From positions 682,001 to 746,000 of the forward strand of contig MCGO01000008.1 of assembly GCA_002104985.1 (NCBI GenBank): DNA of 64,000 bases, in the 5' to 3' direction. Shown one piece after another: positions 13,080-25,641 of the stretch (position 1 is its first letter; the number at the start of each line of letters is the position of its first letter). The notes beneath the pieces were generated by a model. It was not told where the DNA came from, ran no database searches, and saw only the letters and a list, made by a program, of their open reading frames with translations. This DNA is from Rhizoclosmatium globosum (Eukaryota > Chytridiomycota > Chytridiomycetes > Chytridiales > Chytriomycetaceae). A program made the translations under genes and the position numbers.

Positions 13080-16000
13080 ATGTCCCAAAAGATTCGATTT
13101 GAATTCAATATCGTAACCAAGGATTCAAATCCTCTACATCATATCTCGGTCTCTGAGTTGTATGATCGATTAAGAGTTCCTGGAACACCTGGCCTTCGCT
13201 TCACAGTCTTAACTGACACCCCAACCTGGGTTGTGTGCTACACTCCGCAAAACAGTATGATCCAGCAACCTCAAATTCAATCCTCGAAATGATTCAATGC
13301 ACAAACGAGCTGAAATACCTCTGCACATCGGAGAATTTCCGCGGCTTCTCAGACACAGCCCCATCAGCCTTCATCGACAAAGCCAACAAAGTCGGATCCC
13401 AAATCGAAACTGCCATGGACCTCTTTGAGAAGCTGACATCGTATTCTGGAAACGCAGTGGATACCCTGAAGGAGTTCAAGTTTGATTTCGGGGCGTTGTG
13501 AATGGTCTTGAAACTATCGCGAATATTGGGTCTATGGTTCCGTTTGTTTCGAGTGCTTGTAAGGTTATCACGACGGTGATTGATTTTGCAAAGAAGGTGG
13601 AGCAGAATGAACGGAATATTGTGTATCTCAAGCAGGTTGTTCGGAAATCTTTTTTGTTTTTCGGCTGAAAATTTCTATTTAGCATGGTACCCTGCTGCAA
13701 CACGCTATTGACACGAGAGTGAGGGCGTACTTTTCAATAGATTCGGTGTGGGTTATTGACAACGAAGTGTGTTTGTCAAATTACTGCAATATTCTGATTG
13801 AGAGTGCAAAAGTGTTGATTGAAATTGTTGAAACCATATGCCAATACGACAAGCGATCGCTCTTTGGTAAATTTGTGAGTGCAAACCTTCGTCGTAAATA
13901 TATCGTCTAATATTGAGCATAGTTGGGAGAGGCATTCAAAATGAAAAACGCCGCGATCGACTTGACTGACCCTCAGATGCGGTTAGATTATTCCATCAAG
14001 TCCATACTGGTGTTAGATCCGATTCACTTGGCATTTAATCTCAACAGCATCGCAACAATGTTTCACTCACCAGAAGCCTTCGACTTTTGGCGAGCAAATC
14101 GATTCTGTCACTCTGCAGAAGCAGAGCGCCTTGTCTACGGGCTCATCAAGATTGCCTCCGCTCGTAATGGACTCAAAGACACTGCGCTATTCGAAATGAA
14201 GCTTCTGGATGAACTGCACGCCCGTGCGAACGGCTACATCCGCGCTGAGGACTTTGGTGGCTGGTACTCTGAAATCAAATTCCAAGCATTCTTGCAACGT
14301 ATTACAACTCAATCGCATCAACCAAACGCTATCGAAGCCCAAATAGATGATGGCTCGTAGCCTACTTGGACCCTACATTCTTTGATGGCGAAGTTCAGAG
14401 TTTGTTGAATGATTGCGTGCCTGATACCCGAGATTGGCTTTTACGTAGAGTAGAGTCTAAAAAGTCGAAAGGTATATTTTGCAAGCCACTGCTGGGTTTG
14501 GAAAGTCAATGGTGTCTGCTTTGGCTGTGAATCAGTGGAACTGTCTTTATTACTTCTTCAAGGTCGATGACAGGAACAGAAGAACTGCTGAAAATATGGT
14601 CAAAACGCTTTTGTATCAACTGTACCAAAAAATTATGGCTTCTAATTCCGATGAAGCAACAGTCTGAAGACGAAAATACTTCATAACTTGGAGAACACGA
14701 AGAAATTGGAAGACATCATTATTGAGCATTCCACCTGTTTGATTGGCTTGTAATTGATGCTCTTGATGAATGTCCCTCACGGGATCCAACTCAACCACGA
14801 GGTTTCTAGAAAGGCTCGTCTCCGCAAAGAGTGGATGTAAAGTTCTAGCCACGAGTCGACCCCGAAACTGTCAACTCGCAACAGTTCTTGCTGGTGTTCA
14901 AATGGGAAAAAGGATTGACTCTGGTTTCCAAGACTCATCAAACTTTGAAATCCTTTGTGACCTAGAATCAGATCCCCAAACCAACAACGATCTCCGAATT
15001 TATCTGGAGTCGACTCTCCGTGAAATCACTGACCGTGGTATTGAAGTCTTGCTTCGAAAGCACAAGGATGTTTCCTGTGGGCAAAGCTCGCAGTCAGTAT
15101 CATTCGCGATTTGAATGAGGAATCGCATATTCCTTATATCGCGCGAACAGTACTACAACGAGATCTTTCGCAGCTGTACCTCACAAGTTTTAACAACTCG
15201 TTGAAGATGTCTACAATGTACCAGAAAGGAATCAACAGCATTTTATCTCTCGTCATCGTTGCCGAGGATCTTTTCAAAGTCGCCGAGTTGGAGTATGCAT
15301 GGATAGCAGATTGGATTCGAAGAGATGGAGAAAAGAAAATTGCGTATTCGGTAATGTCGGAATCTGATTGGATATCCAATGGCTAGAAGGATCCAAATCT
15401 TTCTCAAAGTACTTTGTGTATGCGTTGAGTCGTTTGATGCTTCGATCCGACTATGATGGGTACGTAAAGTGGTCACAAGTCCCTTCGTGATATAGTCGAA
15501 AAAAATCAACTGGTTCAGTATGTGGATATCCACGCTGGACATCTCACCTTGGCGCATTTATGCTTGGAGCTTTTGGATGGCTTGTCTGCTGAGAGAATTG
15601 GATATAAGCCTTCTGGGGTTAAAGAAAGGGCACAGCACTCATTAATACTCTATGCATGTCGTTTTTGGTACTTTCATGTAGAGAAAGTCCAAGCTAACAA
15701 CTCGGCTGAATTTGAAGTTCTATTGGATAAGATTCGATCTGTATTTACATCTCCGAATGCCATTCACTGGATTGGGTTACTTGCTGCAGAAAAGAAACTC
15801 AATTGTGCATATGAAGGATTCTCTTACTTGCTGTCATTTAATGGTATGAATTCCTTATTGCTGTATCTTCACTCACACAATTTAAAGATCCCGTTAAAGA
15901 TTCAAACTTACGCAATATCACGGACGGTCTCAGGAAAATGGTGGCACGTTTCTCTGATATTCTTTTGAGGCCCAGGGAAATCTACACCTCTGCCGCAATT

Positions 16001-18656
16001 TTCGGAGCAAACAAAAATAACTTGGCGCACAAGCTCTTTGAACAAGTTGTTCCAAGTGACTATCGTCCCCGTATATGTTTAGGCGCTCAATCATTCTGGT
16101 CAGGCGAGTTTACTGCCATTACGACAAAAATACGGAACCAATTGTTTCCTTCATTGACAATGACCAAATTTTGATTTCAAACATTATTTTCAAGCACCAG
16201 ATGCAAATGATTGTGAATTTGAAGTGTGGGACTTGCAAACTTCGAAGAAAGTCCGAAAGCTTATTCGTCCATATTCAACTCGTTATATATTGACAAATCG
16301 GAGTCCGGAATGATTCAATTTGAACAGAATGGAGTTATTGAGTCTATTGGTGTTGTTGCAGCTATCTATGATCGGTGTGCTGCACTGGATTTGTGGTTGG
16401 GCTCCGAACATCACGTACTTGAACTTGCGTCTGTACCAGTGGACATGCAAACGCTATTTTTGCAAGAATTTAATCTCATATTTATCTTACTGAAGGATGC
16501 TCTGGCTTTTGTGACATTTGCAACTCCAGAGAACCCGAGAATGAAATACTTCGAACTCGGCCAATATTTGGTAAGCCGTCCATATTGAGCTGCCAACTAA
16601 CTCAAGGCTCAATATGGCTTGGAGTTGAATGCGTGAGCAAGAATGGGTCCACTTTCACACTTATGACAAGTCCGTTGTGTGACATTAATTCTTTGAGTTT
16701 TTCCTAATGGAGACTCCTTGGAACTCAAAGGAATTCAGTATTGGATATTCATTTCACTTTGAAAGAATCGGCGCTCTCAGTGGTACGTCTCACTGACGAT
16801 TCAATTTCGTTTTGGGAGGTTGAGACAGATCGAGTTGTGTCAGTCGATTACCAAACATGTGTCAAAGAGCATAAGCCTACTATTGCACAGCACGACCAAA
16901 GAGTTGCGGTTGCAAGCGAAAATGGTCTGTTAGTATTGGATTTCGAGACAAAGCCTCCCGAAATAAGAACTTTGGCGAATCCAGATATTCGATGGCAAAA
17001 AAACTTTGTCTGCTTCGTTCAAGCTGATAAGAATTTAACCTTTTGCACGCTTATGGTGCAGAAACGGAGACCTATGAGAAGTTAGTTGTGTATGATTTGA
17101 GTATTTACAAGAGTGTAACGATTGAAAGTCGCGAATTCTCAAGCGTTTCTGTTCAAGGCACAAAGATTTTGATTTGCGACCTTCAAACCGAGCTGTGTGC
17201 AGTAATCTCTCTGAAATCAGCTTCAGTCCCAACGAAGCAACTTCGCTTCCGTTGAATAAAGATAACGAGCCCATGGATGTATCTGAAATGCAAGTTACGA
17301 ATGCCGGGAGATTGTTCTTGAAGTATGATCCAGATGCCACGGTGGAAGTGTTGGATTTGAGTCGTTTGAAAACAACCGCCTCGTCAAGTTTCCAAATGCT
17401 GCTGTCTTTGAGGACAATGTTAGGGATAATTGCGATATTTTTGTGGGATCAGATGGCATGACGATGTTGATTTCAAGTGGAGTTTATGGGAAACTGTTGT
17501 GGTATGACGTCTCAGAGGCCGCATCCCCAAGGCTACTCCATAACGCCAAAGGATCTATTGGTAAAGGTATGCATATTTGCTTTATGTAAGTTACTCTCGA
17601 TATAAAAAAAACCAATGTAATGTCAGGTTGGAAACAGACTTTCTTCCATGAAGAATTACACCATATTGTGTACGCACCTTCAGCTAACTTCCATGAAAAT
17701 CGCTTCCATGTCGCGTTTAATAATTTAAAGTCTGCTCTGCAAGCGGAAGAAGTCATTCCAAGTGTTGAGATGATCCAAAAACATGACAATGACTTTGACG
17801 ACTTTGAAGAAACAATTGGATTGGGTAACGACTATGACGAATCCGTGAGTTATTTTTATTTTATTTGTGTTTATGAACTCTTCCTAGTCATCCTCGAATG
17901 TGCCTAAGGGATCTCGAGTTTTGGAAGGATCCGAATCTTGCTACACTGGATCTATTTTTGACATAAATGGTTGCGGATGGTATGTTGGAAGCTCAGGAAA
18001 GAACTCAAGTTATGGTGTTTGGACACGATCGAGCCTGCAACAGATGTTCTCTTTTTGTCTGATGCGTCCCTCTTCTCAAACGCAAGCCCGAAACAAGCAA
18101 CCACATTTTCAATTAGCAATATTAGCACAACGGTTGTGAATTCGTTCGCTGTAGTGGCAATTGGTTTTTCACATGGCCTTATAGCCATGATGTTGATATA
18201 TGAAGGAAAGTTCCTCCAGAATTCTCTTGTGACCACTTCTGTCAATTCAAGCGTCAGCCAGGTTAATATTTCTGCCAAAGATTTCACTCTCGTAGTTTTA
18301 GAAAAGAGGACGGAGATGCAGAATATTCGTCTAGTTTGGTGATATATGGGTGGGAGTTGATTGATGACACCGTGGTGATTCGGGATAAGCAACTTCCATT
18401 TGAAGATGCGATAGTTCAGTGGTCGCGGGTTGAGTCGGGCGATGTAACGCCTGCATTGGTTATATTGACAGCAAGCGGTAAACTATTCAGGACCCACATC
18501 CGAGAGAATATTAACATATTCGTTTGTGAGCTACATATTCCAGCCTTGTTTGTTCAAGACAAATGCCATACTCTGAAAACTTATGGGAACAAAGTGGCGC
18601 TACAATTTCAGCGTATGTTCCTTTTGGTTGATCTTGGAAGTGTGCTTCGTGTATAA
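13080..18656 (+). CDS. Fungal STAND (NLR-like) protein: NACHT NTPase with probable beta-propeller tail
   Basis: The N-terminal region contains FRGFSDTAPSAFIDKA and a helical block (about 13500-13640) typical of fungal signal-transduction ATPases. A P-loop ATAGFGKSMVSALAVNQW lies at about 14483-14535. The Walker B-like DALDECPSRDPTQPRGF lies near 14757-14810, and the post-NACHT motif FLWAKLA near 15073. After a helical region come repeats of hydrophobic beta strands (16300-18650), most like a propeller. Fungal STANDs act in heterokaryon incompatibility and non-self recognition; that role is inference here. Introns are near 13634-13681, 13875-13921, 17570-17625 and 17850-17887. The reading frame is broken at more than ten places. 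Those examined at 13250, 13495 and 14478 need one base. Whether the locus is intact in the organism is the main doubt. Confidence 0.65.
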
Positions 18657-18768
18657 AGTTCATTTAATCTTCTGTTCTGGAAGACAATCTTTTTTGAACA
18701 TGGCTTATTCCTTGAGGAAATCTCTCTTATACTGTATTTGTTTTGTTTCTTGGGAAACGCTTTTTCCC

Positions 18769-21700
18769 ATGAACGCAGAGCCGCCCTCACCTGCATTAGA
18801 TTATGGTCCATCTCCGACCGAAACTAATGAAAACGAAGGTCCAGGTCCTGTTCCAGGAACAACGGATAGCTGGGTCGTGGAAGCTATACTGGATCACATT
18901 GAGGTTTGCCTTCCAAACAAACAAATCCACAGCTAACGAATAATCCCTCATCTCCTTTGACGTCTAGATTGACAACAAGTATTTATATCTGGTCAAATGG
19001 CTTGGCTGGGGCGACAAGTCGAATTCTTGGGAGCCAGAGGAGAACCTTGAGGTAGAGTTCTTTGGAAAGTGATTGAGAATAACATGGCTATGCCATACAG
19101 GGAAACCGAATATATATTGCATATCGAATAAAAGCAGGGCTGGAAGCTCCACCAAAGTCGCGTTCCAGGTATGCCACGAGACTTGGGCGTCATCAATTCT
19201 CACCCCGAATTATGACACCGAGCGGCATCACATCGAGCAGTCCAACCAATAATTTATCTGTAAATAATTCGTCTCGGTTGCATGAAGTGCGGACTGTAAC
19301 CACATCCACGACAACGGCAAAGAAATTGCTTGATACTGTCAACATTTCGGATGTCACAGTTATATGTGATACATCGGACGAATCGAGTACAGGAAATTTC
19401 TCTGATTCACATCTGGAAATAGTGATACCCTGCTCATCTGAGTCTGACAGCGAGTCTTCCTCTGAGGAATCCATGCCACTCATATTACCTCCATTGAAGC
19501 GCCAAAAGTTGAAATCGTTCCGGAAAGACAGCATTCGAAAGGAAGATCTAAAAGAATCTATTAAACGTGGACTGTCGACATCGACCGGGCTTCCTTCAAA
19601 GCTTACGAAACTTGAATCATCCAGCAGTAATAGGGTTACAAACCCTGAAAAGCGACCAATGGGACCACGGACATATAAATTCTTTGGCGAAGTATATGGA
19701 TCGTACTACAAACTCGATCCAGAAATGTCATGCGGCGGCCACGAATTTGATTACTCTCGAAAACCAGGTTGGTGTTATTTGCCTTTCGGTAACGACTAAC
19801 GGTTTGGATTACAGCTATACACCTTGGTGTTCGAAAGAAGCGTACAAACGAAGTATTCAATGAGCTGACTCTTCGTGTCGGCGACTTTATTGAACTTATT
19901 TGGGATAAGCCCAAAGACGAAGAAGATGAGCGTGTTTCAAAACAGTGGTTCGCAAGAGTCACGGCTGTCTGTTCGAAAGGAATAAGAATGGTTCACCTTT
20001 AGTGAGTTGTTTCAGCTATCTTGCTCCGTTGCTTCTTTAAATTTATGGTCATATCAGTGTTCCAAATCAAACAGTGATTTGGGCTATTGGTGACAAACTA
20101 CGATCAGATCTTTTGTTCCAGTCTTCGCAATGCAACTGCAAACAAGGATGGTTTCCGTTTCAATCTATTCTACGACGCGTTTCAGTCTGCTATAGTGACA
20201 AACCAAGACAAGGTTACGAATACTTTGTCCCGTTCCACTTCTCGATCGATTATCTGCATTACGCGAATGTTTCTCCTGAGTTCCTCATTCCTGAGGCTCT
20301 GCCATTCGATCTCTGTCGCTGTCCCAACACGGAAGACGAAAACGAATGGCCGCAATACAATCTGGACGATGAAAGCAGCGACGACGCGAAACTCGAAGCA
20401 TTTTTACTTGAATATGCCCAAACTCGACAATTTGTGCCTGGAAAATTCTATTCATATTCTCATGTCAAGTTAAAAATTCGCGGGAAGCCTTTAACTCTTA
20501 CAAATGATGACCCTGATATCCCACTTCTCGATGATATAATTGAAATTCTACAATTTCATCCGAAAGCAGCATCTGGAGAACCGGTTTTAACCGTCAGGGT
20601 GTTTGGAAGGGTGGACGGTTCAGTGAATCAACTAAGTTGGAATAAGAATCACTGTTACATTATTGGATGGAGTGACATAAGTCGTGTTTCAGAAGCTGAA
20701 TGTTATGTTGAATATTGGGACAGAAAATCCAATTCATTCGCGGTTGAGTATCAGGGGGCTGGAAGAAGAGTGAGGCATACACTTGGATGGTTAATGTCAC
20801 TAATTTTCAACTAGTTCTACGTTTGTGACGCACCGCCGCTTATGTATCCCGTCCAAGGCCTTCATAAGCGGAATTTATCTATTTTGGACACATTCTCCGG
20901 GGCAGGAGTATTTGTAAGCTTATTGAATAGTCACTACTTTCCAATCTCACTCCTCAAAGTCTCAAGGTATCGTAGACTCTAATCTTGGAACTACTGTTGC
21001 CGCTGTCGATATATGCCCTTACGCGGTGAGGTCCTTCAATGCAATCCAAGCGAAAGAAGTCGCAGTCGAACTATGTGTCAATACTTTCTTCAAGAATACT
21101 GCTACAAAACATCACAAGAACCCTCAAAAGTCACCGCGTTTCGATTTAGTCATCGCAAGCCCGCCATGTCAAGACTATTCCATGCAAAATCATTACCAAA
21201 AACCTATCGGTCGCTCGTTGATTGCTGAGGTGGCGCATATTGTAGAATGCCTACCACATGTGGACTACATCTTGGTTGAGAATGTCACGTGAGCACACTA
21301 TTTCATCAAAAATTCATGATAAATAACGCTGTTTTCAGCGAGTTTGGTCGAGATCGTGTGTGGGAAGAGGAAGAGGAGGGAGGTGTGATGTTTAAGGTGA
21401 GACAACATCGCCTTTCCCTCTCAATGAAATTTATTTAATCATATTGAAGCGTCTGATTGGGTTGCTTCTTTCATTTGGAATGCAAGTTCGTTTTGAGGTT
21501 CTGAATGCAGGGTATTATGGTTGTCCCCAAAATCGAAATCGCATCATTATGCTCGCAGCACGTAAGGTTTTCGCTGCGTAATTTAACGGGCTTAATATTT
21601 ACGGGCGTCATAGGGAAGAACAAACGATTGCCCGATCTTCCAACACCTTCGCATTTCTTCCAAACACAGAACAAAAACCTAAATTCATTCTTCAAGATGC

Positions 21701-22152
21701 CTAAAGGGTGCGGAAACCCTCGTTCAGGCGGCAAGCTTGTGCTCAGCGCGCCTTGTCGTTTCATTAATGTGAATGATCGTATCGGTAATCTTCCACGCGC
21801 TGTGAAGTATGGAAAAACACCAAGACTGCCTCTCCATTTTGTGCCGAAGCTTTACGACTATGTTCCAGCCGAAGAACGCTTTGAAAGCACGGAGATGTTT
21901 GGAACTATTACAAGTAATCGAGTAATCAATCAACCAACGTTTCATCCCACTGAGGATCGTAAGCTAACACTACATGAACGCGCATTGGTTCAAGGATTCT
22001 CGAAGCGAGATATCAAGAGGCTTTATGATGAATATGGTGGGAAGGAGATATGCACTGACAGCAAGAAGATGTTGTTCAAACAGATTGGGAATGCAGTTCC
22101 TCGCGAGCTTGCATTCGCGATTGGCTCAGCGATAAACAATAGTTTGGGATAA
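18769..22152 (+). CDS. Chromodomain-BAH C5 DNA methyltransferase
   Basis: The first exons encode a chromodomain: WVVEAILDHIE, then DNKYLYLVKWLGWG and SWEPEENLE (about 18870-19050). A disordered acidic/Ser-rich linker follows, then a BAH domain (RVGDFIELIWDKP near 19890) and a second BAH-like segment up to 20780. The catalytic domain has motif I DTFSGAGVFSQGIVDS, motif IV SPPCQDYS (near 21168), motif VI ENVTEFGRD, motif VIII PQNRNRIIMLA and motif X QIGNAVPRELAFAIG. All key C5-methyltransferase residues are present. It should methylate cytosine at chromatin marked by histone methylation. Introns are about 45-70 nt, and with an intron at about 19753-19799 and another of 45 nt ending near 20815 every exon stays in frame. 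The gene appears intact, unlike its upstream neighbour. Confidence 0.88.
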
Positions 22153-22226
22153 TACGATACAATGTACATAAGAAATATACCAGAATTATTATTTTTATTT
22201 TATCCAGATTTTCTTCAACCAAGAGA

Positions 22227-23755
22227 ATGCAAGAAAGCAGCCAAGCATCGACAGCTGAGCCATCAAGCCCCGAGTTTTCCCTTCGACGGCCGCGTGAAAC
22301 CGTGACAGAAAGAGTGGCAGAACACGAGGGATCGTCGGTGTTTCGTCGGTATGTGACGCGTCCGGTTCTTCCGGTTCTTCCGCGGCCGCTTCCGATTCGC
22401 TCCGTCGCGGCTTCGGTCGTCGCGCAATCTCCGCCGATGACTAAGACGCCGAATTCGGGGAAGACACTTTCGGCGGTGCTTGACGATGGTTCGTTGAAAC
22501 TATTCAGAAACAAGTTAAAACAACCACGTTAAAAACTATCTGAAAATCATCAGCCGCGTCGCTCTTTGCTGCTGCTGCGAATGACTTGCGTGCTCAGTTT
22601 ACTGAAGCCACTGATGATCTGAGAGCTGTCTTCAAATCAGCGGTTGAATCCCTCAACGCTGAAAACGTGCAACAAAGACAATTGATAACGGAACTTATCG
22701 AAGCGAGTAACCGTCTCGTTCAGACTCCCATTCCGTACGCGATTGCACCTGTTCTCCAACGCCATTCCCAAACAACTGCTTTCCCTCCTTCTCCTCTCAC
22801 CCTTTCGAGTGCCCCAAAACTGGATTCTCAACTTTCTACTGTGTCTGTTCCTCCATTCGTTCGATCTACTCTTGTTCCACAAACTGCACCTGCTCATGAT
22901 CCCGATTCCGTGCTACAAGTAACAAGTCCTATGACATCACATCACAAGCCCTCTGCACCATCTCCAACAATTCAGTATTCCCCAGTAGTTTCTTTTCCAC
23001 CTCCCATTGTCCCGCCGTCTCGTCCTCTCCCCTCGCATAAGCCGCTTATTCTCGACTCCGATTCTCTTTTCACTCTTCCACTTTCTCAAGCATCCAAACC
23101 AAAAACTATCCATCAAGACCCTAGTATACCGCGTGAAATCGCTCTCCCTTCCACTTCTTGTATCCCTGCACCCCTTCCGCCTCCAACATCCTCATTGAAA
23201 CCATCGGTACTCGCTGAACCGTCCCAACCTGCGTCAATCCCACTTTCAGTCAAACAAGAACTCATCTTGGAAGATATGCATGAATTCGAGGTGAAACAGG
23301 AATGTGTCAATGCAACATCCATGGAATTAGAAACAGAGGAAGATGCTCGCGCCGCGTCTATTGCGCGTATGTTTGCGGAGAGAAGTATTGGAACGACGAG
23401 TAAGGCTTTGAAGAGAGGTGGTGGAAATGTAGGCGTACGTTCTGCGGCGAATATTCGGAAAGTTGGCCGTGGTGGTGGTGGTGTTGCTGCAAAGGTTGGT
23501 GAATCCAAGACGGAAATTCAGAATGCAAGTTTGGCAGCATCTACTTCAATCGCTTTGGGTGGACGAAAGAGGAAGGCGCCTGTTCAGGTAATTGAAATTA
23601 GCAGTGGGACAGAGGTGGAGGAGAACAGTGGTGGATCGAGTTTTGACATCAATGGTCCGAAGAAGGGAAAGAAAACTGGTGCTGCGAATAAGAAAAAGAA
23701 AGGGGCTAATGTTGAGGCTGTTGAAAAGGTGGCTGCGAAGAGGACTCGTCGATGA
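22227..23755 (+). CDS. Pro/Ser-rich disordered protein with basic nuclear-type tail
   Basis: I do not recognise a family. Exon 1 (22227-22488) is Ser/Pro/Arg-rich. An intron at about 22489-22550 joins it in frame to an Ala-rich and amphipathic helix (NDLRAQFTEATDDLRAVF and onward) that could form a coiled coil. The middle 300 residues are Pro/Ser/Thr-rich and probably disordered. The C terminus has Gly-rich and Lys/Arg-rich patches (RKRKAPVQVIEISSGTE, KKGKKTGAANKKKKG, KRTRR) that look like nuclear localisation signals. The VIEISSGTE segment resembles a SUMO-interacting motif, though this is speculative. It starts 75 bp after the methyltransferase stop on the same strand, and it converges on the kinase gene downstream. 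Confidence 0.55.
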
Positions 23756-23853
23756 TGAAAAGCTTGTTTTGCTCCTTTGCTTATATCAGAATCGCATTAT
23801 TTTCCCAATCAAATGTGTATTTATTGGATTATGTTGTATCAAACTTAAGCTTG

Positions 23854-25581
23854 CTATTTTCTCTTTGAGGGTGAACCATCAGATTCCACCTCTTTCTCTT
23901 CATTAACAGTTTCCAACTCCTTCTTCCCAACACGGCGTCTCTTTGACACTGGTGTCACATCAAGATCGTCTGCTTCACGTCCCTTTTGCTTCGGCGTAAC
24001 GTCCCCGCCTGCAGTAAACAGCCGCCGAGCCTTCTTAGGAGTAGTAACTTCCTGTGCCAAGCTCTGTGCAACAACAGCCGCATTCAAGAATCCAGTGTCG
24101 TTGACAACAAACCTTTCTGGTGAGACCGGCAGTTGAGAAACAGCTGGATTTTCCACATCTACACCTTGCATAAACGGATGCTTCAACGCCTCTGCAGCAG
24201 AGAGACGCGAAGCAGGGTTCAAAACAATCAGTTTCTTGATTAGGTCTTTTGCTTCGGCGGATACATCGTCCCACCATGGAGATGGGAATGTGTATTTGCA
24301 TTGTTTGATTTGGTCCATCATGGAAGGAGGAGCCAAGTCATCAGAGAAGGGAGGCTGGCCGACCAAACTAAAAAGGTTTGGTTAGGGTCACGGAGGAAAT
24401 ACAGGAGTGAACTCACCAAATGTATAGAATAACTCCACAACTCCACATATCCACAGCAGACCCATAAGCTCTACCTCCCTTCGCCCCCAAAACCTCTGGC
24501 GCAACATAATTCGGCGTTCCACAAAGAGTTTTCAGATACCTCTGTTCAGGCACAAGTTTCGCCAACCCAAAATCGGAAATCTTGATCCTCAAATCATCCT
24601 CCTCCTTTCCAACAAGCAAAATGTTTTCCGGCTTCAAGTCACGGTGCACAATACCACGCGAGTGTAGGTAGTCCAAGGCGTGGAAGAGCTGTTTCATGAG
24701 AATACGGGTTTCGTGTTCACTAAACTTTGATTTTGAAATGATTCGGTCAAAGAGTTCGCCGCCGGTTGCGAGTTCCATTACAATATTGATTGTAGAGGGG
24801 AGGTTGAAGACTTGTTTGATTTGAATAATGCATGGCTGATTGTAAACTGTTAATTAAAGACAGGACAGAATGGAATGGCTTACGTGGTTTAAGGCAGTTA
24901 AGATAGAGACTTCCTGTTCCACGTTCTGCATCATTTTAGTGTTTCCTGCAAACATGGCCTTGTCGAGGATCTTGCACGCGAATGGTTTGGAAGTAGCCTT
25001 GTGTCGAGCAAGCTTGACTGTGGCAAAGTTTCCTGAGCCGAGATGCTGTTCCATTGTGAATTCCTCGTCAAAGGAGGTTGTTTCGAGTTGTTTAGGAAGG
25101 CGGAAGGTCCAGATATCTGCGATTAAGTAAGTGAGCAATCAAACTGGGTTCGAGTAGATTGTAGACTAGTTACAGTTCTCGTCTTGCTTGTCTGTTTGAA
25201 CCAGTTTAATTGTGTCGCCGTGGAACAGCTTTCTGCGCTTTCCCTTTTCGAGGCGTTTGTTGTTCACGAAAGTCCCGTTTGAGGAAAGGTCTTCGATAAA
25301 GACAGTTGCGATGTTGTTGCCGTCCTCGGTTTCGGACACTTCCTAATTAGTGATTACGGCCTTAGCGAGTCGTTGTTCGAGCGAGAAAGAAGGGGTCGCA
25401 CCTGGAACACGATGCAGTGGCGCTTGCTCAGCTGCGGAACCAGGACAACAATGTCGCATTCGTCGTGCCGCCCAATCACGTACCCGGTCTTTGCATAGCC
25501 AAGACTCGCTGCCTGGAGCTTGCTGCGCTCGAACGGGTCCAGAGTTCCCCACTCGGTGTTGCCTGATGGTGTTCCGGTCAT
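23854..25581 (-). CDS. FHA-domain Ser/Thr kinase of the Chk2/Rad53/Cds1 type
   Basis: The N-terminal FHA domain shows VIGRHDECDI, SKRHC and, after an intron, LSSNGTFVNNKRL, covering the phosphothreonine-binding residues. The kinase domain carries the glycine loop LGSGNFATVKLA, the lysine in FACKILDK, the catalytic loop HRDLKPEN, SDFGLAK and TPNYVAPEVLGAKGGRAYG, the activation-segment form typical of Chk2 kinases. The C-terminal tail after FMQGVDVENP is basic (SKRRRVGKK) and probably nuclear. Chk2 kinases relay DNA-damage signals from ATM/ATR-class kinases. There are four or so introns (near 25402-25340, 25174-25117, 24880-24835 and 24415-24369). The N terminus before the FHA is short, and no SQ/TQ cluster was seen. 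The ATG at 25581 gives a compact start. Confidence 0.85.
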
Positions 25582-25641
25582 TTGAGCGAAAAGAGATTTT
25601 GGTTGGTTTCGTGTCTCCCAAATTCGTAAAAATTAAATAAC

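Noticed and set aside
19774..19799. A 26-nt intron (GTAACG..ACTAAC..TTACAG) in the methyltransferase gene
   Set aside because: An upstream donor GTTGGT gives a 47-nt intron with the same acceptor and the same downstream frame, fitting the usual size here, so an ultra-short intron is not needed.
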